NCBI GenBank assembly: GCA_963169765.1 | Contig: CAUJEN010000150.1 | Coordinates: 7,923-71,922 of the forward strand | DNA length: 64,000 bases | From: QWHO01 sp021404945 | GTDB taxonomy: Bacteria; Vulcanimicrobiota; Xenobia; Xenobiales; QWHO01 | Direction of reading: 5' to 3' | Part shown: one piece after another, positions 51,931-59,360 of the stretch | Numbering within the stretch: the stretch's first letter is position 1 | Layout of the letters: each line of letters starts with the position of its first letter | The notes under the pieces: model-generated | What the model was told of the DNA's origin: nothing | What the model saw: the letters and a program-made list of their open reading frames with translations, nothing else | Databases searched by the model: none | Translations under genes and position numbers: made by a program

Positions 51931-54900
51931 TCAGGATGCGAGGCCGAACCGCCTGCCCAGGGGCCCCGGGATAAGACTTCCCGCCAGTTGCTCCAGCTGC
52001 CGACCGGCCTGGCGCACGCGGTTGTAAGACTCGAGGGACCCTCCCAGACGACGTGTCAAAACCAGACCCTTCAGGGCCCGGTCCACCGGCTTCCCGATCT
52101 TGGCCCCCAGGGCCCGCTGCCGATTCACGGCCAGCACCCAGTGGACCGTGCCGAGCGGAACCGGGTTGCCTTTCCGCTCCATCAGGCCCAGCAACCGAAC
52201 GAACGCATCCATCGGCTCGCCTCGCTCGAGCAGCGCCGTCAATTCCTCGGGACGGAGGGGCTCGGCGCTCTGAGGAGCCCTCTGGTTGAGCCGTTGGGCA
52301 CCGTTCTCGGCTGGCACGGCACCACCGAGGATCTCCAGCAACTCGAGCCCGTAGTCTCGCTCGGCATTGCTGAGGGGAACCGCCTGGCCGAAATCGAGCA
52401 GGGTCACCGTGCGGGTCTCGGGATCGATCAGGACCTGACCATCGTGAAAGTCCGGATTGGCGTGCAGGGGCACCGGGCGGGCCGAGCCGGAGGCATCCAC
52501 CCCGAGCAGCACGTCCATCTCCACCTGGGCCAGGGCCCCCATCGCCGAGCGATAGGTCTGCGGGTCCGATTGCAGCACCTTCCGCGCCGTCTGTCCCGGG
52601 GCTTTCTGCATGAAGATGGTCTGGTGCTCCTGGCTGAAGGCCTCGACGGTGCGAACGTTCCAGCCGTTCACCTGCCGGTTGTAGAGGGGCTGCACCTGCT
52701 GCTGCATGCCGAAGGCCGCATCCTTGTCAAACTCGAGGGTCACCGACTTGCGGATGACCCGGGCCAGGCCCTTGAGGAAACCGTACTTTTCCTCCTGCTC
52801 GGGGGTGCGGGTCAGCAATCCGAGCAGTCGGTCGAGCCGCTGGAAGTCATACTCCGAGGCGACATCCACGCTCTCTCGGGCCACGCTGGCAACACCGGTC
52901 TCACCGGTAGCCCTGTCCTCGTAGCTGAGGGCCAGATTGACCGAGCCGCTGCCCAGCAACTTCTCGACCTCCAGCGCCTGAGGCCACTGACCGTCAAACC
53001 GCTTCTCCAAGAGTCGAATGCACTGGTAATAATTGAGCGGCATCGCTGCATCCTGAGAGGACTCGAAGGCGCTGCGGAACTCGGCAAAATCACTGGTAAA
53101 AGCGAGATACTGCTTGAATTTGATTCCCGGAACCCCGTAGGCATCGAAGAGGCTGTTCAGGATGGCGGCCTCGTCCAACTCACCCTTCCCGCCCGGGGCG
53201 GGCTGCGAAAGGACGAAGGCCACGGCCAACGATTCGCTGCGGCCGTGCGACTCGAGCAACACTTCCGCCAGGTTGCGGGCCAGCTGCTGGCGCTCCGGGC
53301 GCACTCTGGCCAACAGGTGATCGAGCAGCTTGCCCTGGCCCTGCTCGGTTGCCAGAATCGAGCTCGGCCCCGCCAGGAAACTGTTGGTGACCAGCAAGCG
53401 CGCCATCGGCTCGGCTCGGCTCATCTGGCTGCGCCCGTTGCGGACGACTTCGACCAGAGAGACATTCTCGGCAGCGCCTCCCAGTCGAGCCTCCAGGGCC
53501 CGCTGAAGCTCCTCCACGAAGAGCGGCATGTCGTCGCGACGGCCGAGCAGATAGTCCAGAAAGTGCAGCTGCTCCTCGGTCTGACGACTGCGGACCGCCG
53601 CCACCATGGCTGACAGGCCCCGCAGGTGCCCCGCGTGGGATTCAGCCGCGTGCTCCAGCGAGCCCTCCCGGGGCGGAAAGACCTGGTCGAGCTGGCCAGG
53701 TTGGAGGCGGGCCTGCTCGCTCAGTTGCTCTTTGAAGATCTGGTGGATCAGGGGGTGCTTTGACTGCAGCTCGAAAGCCCCATCCAGAGCCTGCACCCGC
53801 TCGGCCAGAGGGGCGATGTCCTGATGCGGCTGTCCATCGGCCAATCGCACCAGCAGACCGGCTGCGCTCTCCGCCTTCAGCATCCCCAGCACGTGGGGAC
53901 GAAGGAGCCATTCCTGCAATTCGCCCGAGGGCAGGCTCTCCAGGTGCGGGAGAAGATAGCTTTCGAGCTCGTCTCGATAAGCCGAGCGCCCGTCGAGCAC
54001 CAGAGGGTTGCTCTCAACAATGCGCGAGAAAGCCTGATACCAGGCCCCGGCATCGGGCGCTTGCTTCTGACTTGCGCACAGGATATCCATCATGAAGACG
54101 GCGCAGTCCATCCCGACATGGGCGCCCTGTGTCGCCTTCTCCATCGTGCGCATCGCCTGGCTGCGAAGACGAAGATCGGCCAGCGAGCCGGTCATCGACT
54201 GCAGGTCAGAAAACTTGAATTCCTGCGCCCTTTGCTGGGACGACTCCCGATCATAGCCAAGCAGACCGAGGATGCTCAGACGCAGGTTCTGCTCGCGGTG
54301 ACGCGACGCTGCCACCACGTCGACCTGATCTCGCTCGAGGTTCTTGTGCCGGGCAATTCGACCCAGCATGGCGGTATCGAGCATGCTCGGGTTGAGAGCC
54401 AGGGCTCGACCGAGCATCCTGCTGCTCCGAGCGGTCCGATCCGTAGCGACCATCTCCAGGACCTCCTCGCGGCTGAGGCCGGAGAGGTAGCCCTTCAGTC
54501 GCCGAAACGGCTCGGCCCGGGCCCCATCCCTGGAAGCGCTCGAATCGTGAGGCAGATGGTCTACCAGGAATCGGAACAGTTGTTTGCGGTCGCCGGGGGA
54601 GGTCTCGGGCGACTGCAGGAGGTCCACCAGCAGATTGGCCAGGAAGGGTTGGTGGCCCAATGACAAAGAGGGCTGGTAGCGACCGAGAAGCAGGTCCCGC
54701 TCCTGGTTCGCATGGCGGGCAAAGCCCAGGAGCAGGGGAGCGAGCTTCGTGCGCAGGTCTTCCCCGATGGGGAACTTCTGGTGCGAATCCTCCAGGGCGG
54801 CCAGCGTCTCTCCGATCTCTGCTTGCCGGCTGTAGGGGGGACCATCCAGGACCTCCAGCACCTCGCGCTCGCGCCACTTGCAGAATCGATCCGTCATTGG

Positions 54901-56697
54901 ATGGAGGGCTTTTCGAATCGATTCGGCGCCAGGGCCGCCCAGGAGGCGGTTGAGACCCTGAACAAACTTCCAGCTCTCCGCTCTGGAGCGCTCGGCAGGC
55001 TCGGAAGCGATGCGCTCGAGACCCGCCACCAGAGAATTCTTCCCGAGCTCGGAGGTCTGGTTCCAGGGATCGAGAGCGGCGCCGATCTGGTGCCAGAAGT
55101 TCTCGCCGGCAGCCAGCTCCCCGGTGGAGTTGTCCATCCGCAGCATCTCCGGAACCTGCTCTCCGAGCGCCCTCCACTCCGGGCTCCGCTCGGCTAGCTG
55201 CGGGAAGATTCGTTGGAAAGCGCGTGAGCTCAGCACATCGACGGCAAAGTCAGCGTGCATGAAGACGGGCTTGCCTTCATGCTCGGTCTTGAGCCCGGCC
55301 AGCAGCCCGGAAGCCTTCCACCCCCCGGCTCCCGTGCTGTGACGCGTCAGGAAGCTCAGAAGCTCGCGACTATGCTCCTCGTTGAGATCAAGGCCCCCGA
55401 TCCACTGCGTGTGCATCGCCTCATAAAGGTGCAGCGCGACGTCCACCTTGTCTTGTCCTTTTGCCCCGGCCTGATCCAGGCGACGAACGGCCTGCATGAA
55501 AACCTCACTGCGCAACTGATTGTCGTTGCGCCAGCTCAACTCCGGGTCCAGGGCTCCATCGGGAGGCAGGTAGTAGTAGCTGCCGAACTCGCCATAACGG
55601 GCGACGCGCTTCCCCGGGTCGAGCATGGCCTCGGCCATGTCGGCCACCTCTCGGGCCACCTTCTCGAACTCCTTGCGAGGAACCGGGATGCGAGTCGGAT
55701 CGCCGAGGTCGAATTGAGGCAGGGGGGTCAGGCCACCTCCGGGAAGCGCGGCCGCCTCGGTTCGTCGCAAGTGCTCTACCTGGGCCTGAGCGGCCGAGAG
55801 GCGAACCCCCTCGTGATGGTGGCTGGAAGCTCCTGCCCTCAAGGCCCTGTAAAGCTGGAGGACAAGATCGTCCTGCTCCGCCCCGTTGCCCTGGTGCAGA
55901 CGCTCCAGAGCTGAAAGAGCCCCCTCGGGGTCGTAGCCGGCTCGGACCATCTTCTCGATGCCCCCCGCGTCGGCCACCACCTCGTGCGCCTGCGAGGACA
56001 CCCAGCGCTTCAGCCGCTCGTCGACTTCAGGAGCCTTCTCCTCGGTATGGCCTTTCAGGATGTGGGTCAGCTCGTGGCCCAGGATGAAGGCCAGCTCCTC
56101 CTTGAAATCGAGCTGACGCAGCGTGCCCAGGTTGACCCCCACCTCGTAGATGGGACGTCCGTCCACCGCCTCACCGGCCAGGCGCCGGAGCAGTCCGGGT
56201 TGCTGCAGCGACGGGTCTTTGAGAGCGAACGCATTGAGCTGCTCGCTGGAGTAGAGATTCACCACCACATGCAAGCCGGCTTTCTCGAGCTCATCGCCGG
56301 CCAGCTCCTGCACGAGATTGCGCACGTAATCTCGAGCTTGCTTCACCTCCGGCGACAAGCTTCCGGCCGGCGGGGTCAGCAGGGGGCCGACTCGTTGCCG
56401 CAGCCGGTTGCCGTATTGCTCCAGCTCTCGCTTCTCCTCGACGGTCAGCGGTTGCTGCTCGTCGAGCATCGCAATGGTCTGGCTGGGAGCGGAAGTGGGG
56501 GTTGGCGGGGGCGCAGGGTCCTGCGATGGAGTCGGCTGCTTCTGCTTCGGGCCGACCGGATCGTTGGCGGGCTTGCTCTCCGATACGCTGCTGGTGAGCG
56601 AGAGCAATTCGACGGGGTCTTGACTGGCTGTCTTGGAAGCCGGCTGCTGCTGGAAGGGTCCCGAGCCGCGGAGGGGCGTTCCATCCTGAATGAACAC
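51931..56697 (-). CDS. Giant M48-like metalloprotease with C-terminal ABC1/UbiB-like kinase region
   Basis: This 1588-residue protein has no signal peptide. Residues 1-80 are Pro/Gln/Ser-rich and disordered. At ~85-300 is an M48-type zincin: FILGHELTHILKGH (HELTH 208-212), then AHEVVADAGGIEKMVRAGYDP, where Glu239 is the likely third ligand. About 900 residues of HEAT-like helices follow. From ~1240 comes a kinase-like part: LGSGSVNLALSYE near 1246 and VASVARESV. HANPDFHDGQVLID then starts near 1412, with TLLDFGQAVPLS near 1435, like the HADPHPGN...DFG loops of ABC1/UbiB kinases. The joining of protease and kinase modules in one chain is new to me. Confidence 0.85.
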   Translation of the reverse strand: MFIQDGTPLRGSGPFQQQPASKTASQDPVELLSLTSSVSESKPANDPVGPKQKQPTPSQDPAPPPTPTSAPSQTIAMLDEQQPLTVEEKRELEQYGNRLRQRVGPLLTPPAGSLSPEVKQARDYVRNLVQELAGDELEKAGLHVVVNLYSSEQLNAFALKDPSLQQPGLLRRLAGEAVDGRPIYEVGVNLGTLRQLDFKEELAFILGHELTHILKGHTEEKAPEVDERLKRWVSSQAHEVVADAGGIEKMVRAGYDPEGALSALERLHQGNGAEQDDLVLQLYRALRAGASSHHHEGVRLSAAQAQVEHLRRTEAAALPGGGLTPLPQFDLGDPTRIPVPRKEFEKVAREVADMAEAMLDPGKRVARYGEFGSYYYLPPDGALDPELSWRNDNQLRSEVFMQAVRRLDQAGAKGQDKVDVALHLYEAMHTQWIGGLDLNEEHSRELLSFLTRHSTGAGGWKASGLLAGLKTEHEGKPVFMHADFAVDVLSSRAFQRIFPQLAERSPEWRALGEQVPEMLRMDNSTGELAAGENFWHQIGAALDPWNQTSELGKNSLVAGLERIASEPAERSRAESWKFVQGLNRLLGGPGAESIRKALHPMTDRFCKWREREVLEVLDGPPYSRQAEIGETLAALEDSHQKFPIGEDLRTKLAPLLLGFARHANQERDLLLGRYQPSLSLGHQPFLANLLVDLLQSPETSPGDRKQLFRFLVDHLPHDSSASRDGARAEPFRRLKGYLSGLSREEVLEMVATDRTARSSRMLGRALALNPSMLDTAMLGRIARHKNLERDQVDVVAASRHREQNLRLSILGLLGYDRESSQQRAQEFKFSDLQSMTGSLADLRLRSQAMRTMEKATQGAHVGMDCAVFMMDILCASQKQAPDAGAWYQAFSRIVESNPLVLDGRSAYRDELESYLLPHLESLPSGELQEWLLRPHVLGMLKAESAAGLLVRLADGQPHQDIAPLAERVQALDGAFELQSKHPLIHQIFKEQLSEQARLQPGQLDQVFPPREGSLEHAAESHAGHLRGLSAMVAAVRSRQTEEQLHFLDYLLGRRDDMPLFVEELQRALEARLGGAAENVSLVEVVRNGRSQMSRAEPMARLLVTNSFLAGPSSILATEQGQGKLLDHLLARVRPERQQLARNLAEVLLESHGRSESLAVAFVLSQPAPGGKGELDEAAILNSLFDAYGVPGIKFKQYLAFTSDFAEFRSAFESSQDAAMPLNYYQCIRLLEKRFDGQWPQALEVEKLLGSGSVNLALSYEDRATGETGVASVARESVDVASEYDFQRLDRLLGLLTRTPEQEEKYGFLKGLARVIRKSVTLEFDKDAAFGMQQQVQPLYNRQVNGWNVRTVEAFSQEHQTIFMQKAPGQTARKVLQSDPQTYRSAMGALAQVEMDVLLGVDASGSARPVPLHANPDFHDGQVLIDPETRTVTLLDFGQAVPLSNAERDYGLELLEILGGAVPAENGAQRLNQRAPQSAEPLRPEELTALLERGEPMDAFVRLLGLMERKGNPVPLGTVHWVLAVNRQRALGAKIGKPVDRALKGLVLTRRLGGSLESYNRVRQAGRQLEQLAGSLIPGPLGRRFGLAS

Positions 56698-56808
56698 GAG
56701 GAGTTATTCTCGAAAAGTGCAGCAGGACCCTCCGGTTCTGGAGTCCGTACGCCGACCTCTCAAGCGCCGAACAGGACTCAAGCTCCCGCTCCTCCAACCA
56801 CCCACCTC

Positions 56809-57444
56809 ATGGAAGGCTACTACACCGAGCTTCTGGCCGCGTTCGTGCGAGGCAAGCTGGGCCTGGCGGGCGAAGCGGACCTGGACGGTCTCATGCGGCA
56901 GGCCCGGGCCCACGAGCTGCGCACCCACAAGTTCAAGCGCTCGGCCGCGCTGCCCCGGGTGCGCAAAGTGCTGGGCGTGCTGCAGCAGCTGCGACCGGCC
57001 AGCCTGCTCGACTTCGGCACCGGTCGCGGGGTGTTCTTGTGGCCGCTGCTCGATGAGCTGCCCGAGCTCGAGGTGACCTGCCTTGACCTGCGCCCGGACC
57101 GCATCGAAGACTTGCAGGCCGTTTCCCGTGGAGGCATCCAGCGGTTGACCGCTCTACAGGCCGACCTGGCGCGGCCGCTCGACTTTCCCGGCCAGAGCTT
57201 CGACGTGGTGACCGCTCTGGAAGTGCTCGAGCACATGCCCGACCCCCTCCCGGCCGTGCGCGAGGCGGTGCGCCTCGCCCGCCAGGCCGTCATCGTCAGC
57301 GTGCCCTCGCACGCAGACGACAATCCCGAGCACCTGCGGCTGTACACGCAAGACTCCCTGCAGGAGCTTCTCTACCAGGGCGGGGCGGGCAAGGTGCGGG
57401 TGGAGTATGTGCTCAACCACATGGTGGCGGTGGCCCGTGCATAA
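56809..57444 (+). CDS. Class I SAM methyltransferase of an RNA-repair-type operon
   Basis: This 211-residue protein has a helical N-terminus (HELRTHKFKRSAALPRVRKVL) and a Rossmann core with SLLDFGTGRGVFLWPLL (motif I, ~66-80), VTCLDLRPDRI, FDVVTALEVLEHMPDPL and IVSVPSHAD. EVLEH occurs both in Hen1 2'-O-methylases and in UbiG-like enzymes, so it does not settle the substrate. ATG 56809 is used. It overlaps the RNA ligase gene by 8 nt, which favours a role at RNA ends. It is divergent from the giant protease gene. Confidence 0.87.
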   Translation: MEGYYTELLAAFVRGKLGLAGEADLDGLMRQARAHELRTHKFKRSAALPRVRKVLGVLQQLRPASLLDFGTGRGVFLWPLLDELPELEVTCLDLRPDRIEDLQAVSRGGIQRLTALQADLARPLDFPGQSFDVVTALEVLEHMPDPLPAVREAVRLARQAVIVSVPSHADDNPEHLRLYTQDSLQELLYQGGAGKVRVEYVLNHMVAVARA

Positions 57445-58213
57445 GTATCCCCGCACCCACCACCTGGAAGGCTCGCGCCGCCAGCCCGGGGACGAGGAGC
57501 TCGAGGACGTGCCCTTTACGGCCGTCAGCGGGCGCCACCTGGTGGTGGAGGAGAAGCTCGACGGCGCGAACTCTGCGCTCAGCTTCGAGCCGGACGGCGA
57601 GCTCTTGCTGCAGAGCCGGGGGCACTACCTGACCGGAGGGGACCGGGAGCGCCACTTCGCCCTCCTGAAGACCTGGGCAGCCTGCCACCAGGCCAGGCTG
57701 TTCGAGCGCCTGAGGCACCGCTACGTGGTCTACGGAGAGTGGCTCTACGCCAAGCACACCGTCTACTATGACCGCCTCCCCCACTACTTTCTCGAGTTCG
57801 ACGTGCTCGACACCGAGACGGGCGTCTTCCTCTCGACGCCGCGCCGGCGCGAGCTGCTCGAGGGGCTGCCCATCGTGTCGGTGCCGGTGCTGCACGAGGG
57901 CCAGGCGCCTTCGCTGAAGGCTCTGAGCGCGATGATCCGCCCCTCTCTCTACAAGTCGCCAGAATGGCTCCAGAGCTTGAGCGACCAGTGCGCCCAGCAC
58001 GGGCTCGACCCCGAGCGCTCGCGGAGGGAAACCGATCCCGAGGACCTGAGCGAGGGGCTCTACCTCAAGGTCGAAGAGCAGGGAGCGGTGCAGGCCCGCT
58101 ACAAGCTTGTGAGGGCCAGCTTCCTCACGGCCGTGCTCGATTCGGGCAGCCACTGGCTGAGTCGGCCCATTCTGCCCAACCGCCTGGCCGAAGGGGTGGA
58201 TCTCTATGCTTGA
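57437..58213 (+). CDS. ATP-dependent RNA ligase (Rnl2-like family)
   Basis: This 258-residue protein has the nucleotidyltransferase motifs: motif I VVEEKLDGANSAL with Lys40 for adenylation, YVVYGEWLYAKHTVYY (motif III), YFLEFDVLD (IIIa), SEGLYLKVEE (IV) and ARYKLVRASF (V). It lacks the DNA ligase OB-fold. This is the PF09414-type RNA ligase that seals 3'-OH to 5'-phosphate ends. The GTG at 57437 is chosen from the overlap with the methyltransferase. It overlaps the HD-Pnk gene by 8 nt, so ligation and end-healing are coupled. Confidence 0.92.
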   Translation: MHKYPRTHHLEGSRRQPGDEELEDVPFTAVSGRHLVVEEKLDGANSALSFEPDGELLLQSRGHYLTGGDRERHFALLKTWAACHQARLFERLRHRYVVYGEWLYAKHTVYYDRLPHYFLEFDVLDTETGVFLSTPRRRELLEGLPIVSVPVLHEGQAPSLKALSAMIRPSLYKSPEWLQSLSDQCAQHGLDPERSRRETDPEDLSEGLYLKVEEQGAVQARYKLVRASFLTAVLDSGSHWLSRPILPNRLAEGVDLYA

Positions 58214-59309
58214 GCCTGTTCCCCGCCCGCCCCACTGGCGGGTGGACTGGGAAGCGCTAGACCAGGCCTGGTCTTTCCTCTGGCCCATGAAAGAGTGCCC
58301 CCAGGCGCCCGAATACCACGGCGAGGGCAACGTCTGGATCCACACCCGCATGGTGTGCGAGCAACTGGCCTGGCTACCGCGCTGGCGCGAGCTGCCCCAG
58401 GCCGAGCGCGAGCTGGTCTGGGCGGCGGCCCTGCTGCACGACGTGGCCAAGCCGGCCTGCACCCGGCCCGGGCCCGACGGACGGCTCACCTCGGCTGGCC
58501 ACGCCCGCAAAGGGGCGGTGATGGCCCGCGCGCTCCTCTGGCGGCTGGGGGTGGCCTTCGAGCGGCGCGAGCAAGTGTGCGCGCTGATCCGTCACCACAT
58601 GGTGCCGTTCTGGATCCTCGACCGCGAGGACAGCCTGCGCCTCTTGCTGGAGGTCAGCCTGACGGCCCGCTGCGACCTGCTCTCGGTGCTGGCCGAGGCC
58701 GACGCGCGGGGTCGCATCGCAGCCGATCAGCAGGAGCTGATCGAGGATACCTGGCTCTTTGCCGAGCTCGCCCGCGAGCACGGCTGCCTCAGCCAGCCCT
58801 ACGAATTCCCCAGCGAGCACACGCGCTATGTCTACTTCCGCTCGCCCCAGCGCTCGCCCGGGTTGGAGGCCTTTGAGGATACCCGAAGCCGGGTCACGGT
58901 GCTGAGCGGACTTCCGGGAGCGGGCAAGGACACCTACGCCAGCAGGCTCTCGCTGCCCCAGGTGTCGCTGGACGCCATCCGGGCCGAGCTCGGCGTCCGG
59001 CCCACCGACGACCAGGGACCGGTGGCCGAGCGGGCCCGCGAGCGGGCGCGAGAGCTCCTGCGCCGGGGGGAGCCGTTCGTGTGGAACGCGACCAATCTCA
59101 GCCGCGAGCAGCGCCAGCGCTGTCTGGGCTTGCTGGCTGACTACCGCGCCCGCGTCGAGCTGGTCTACTGCGAAGCCGAGCATGACGAGCTGATGCGCCG
59201 CAACGCCGAGCGCGAGCCGCCCTTCCCGGGGGCGGTGTTGGAGCGGCTGTTGGAGCGCTGGGAGGTGCCCGACCTGAGCGAGGCCCACAGCCTCAAGCTG
59301 GTCTTTTAA
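58206..59309 (+). CDS. HD-Pnk: HD phosphoesterase fused to polynucleotide kinase
   Basis: This 367-residue protein has two modules. The HD domain (residues ~35-190) has WIHTRMV (His46), LLHDVAKP (His78, Asp79), GHARKGAVMA and IRHHMVPF, a complete metal-binding set. The P-loop kinase (~228-367) has VTVLSGLPGAGKDTYA (235-243), LDAIRAELG with Asp256, and an Arg-rich lid. HD-Pnk enzymes are known to remove 2',3'-cyclic phosphates through the HD domain and phosphorylate 5'-OH ends through the kinase, making ends ready for ligation. With the RNA ligase this is a complete heal-and-seal pair. Confidence 0.93.
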   Translation: MLEPVPRPPHWRVDWEALDQAWSFLWPMKECPQAPEYHGEGNVWIHTRMVCEQLAWLPRWRELPQAERELVWAAALLHDVAKPACTRPGPDGRLTSAGHARKGAVMARALLWRLGVAFERREQVCALIRHHMVPFWILDREDSLRLLLEVSLTARCDLLSVLAEADARGRIAADQQELIEDTWLFAELAREHGCLSQPYEFPSEHTRYVYFRSPQRSPGLEAFEDTRSRVTVLSGLPGAGKDTYASRLSLPQVSLDAIRAELGVRPTDDQGPVAERARERARELLRRGEPFVWNATNLSREQRQRCLGLLADYRARVELVYCEAEHDELMRRNAEREPPFPGAVLERLLERWEVPDLSEAHSLKLVF

Positions 59310-59323
59310 CGGCATTGCGCCTC

Positions 59324-59351
59324 GAACGTTCCCGAAGTGGAACGGGCGTTC
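59324..59351. terminator. Hairpin between convergent HD-Pnk and the large helical gene
   Basis: GAACG (59324-59328) and CCCG (59331-59334) pair with CGGG (59343-59346) and CGTTC (59347-59351), with a TT bulge and an 8-nt loop. It sits in the 51 bp between two stop codons and could stop transcription from both sides. Confidence 0.5.
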
Positions 59352-59360
59352 CGACGAAGT

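Noticed and set aside
51988..53613. 541-codon plus-strand open frame opposite the giant protease gene
   Set aside because: Antisense shadow; the minus-strand product has kinase-like and protease motifs.
56809..57444. Firm assignment as Hen1
   Set aside because: EVLEH is shared with many SAM methyltransferases and the other Hen1 metal ligands could not be placed.
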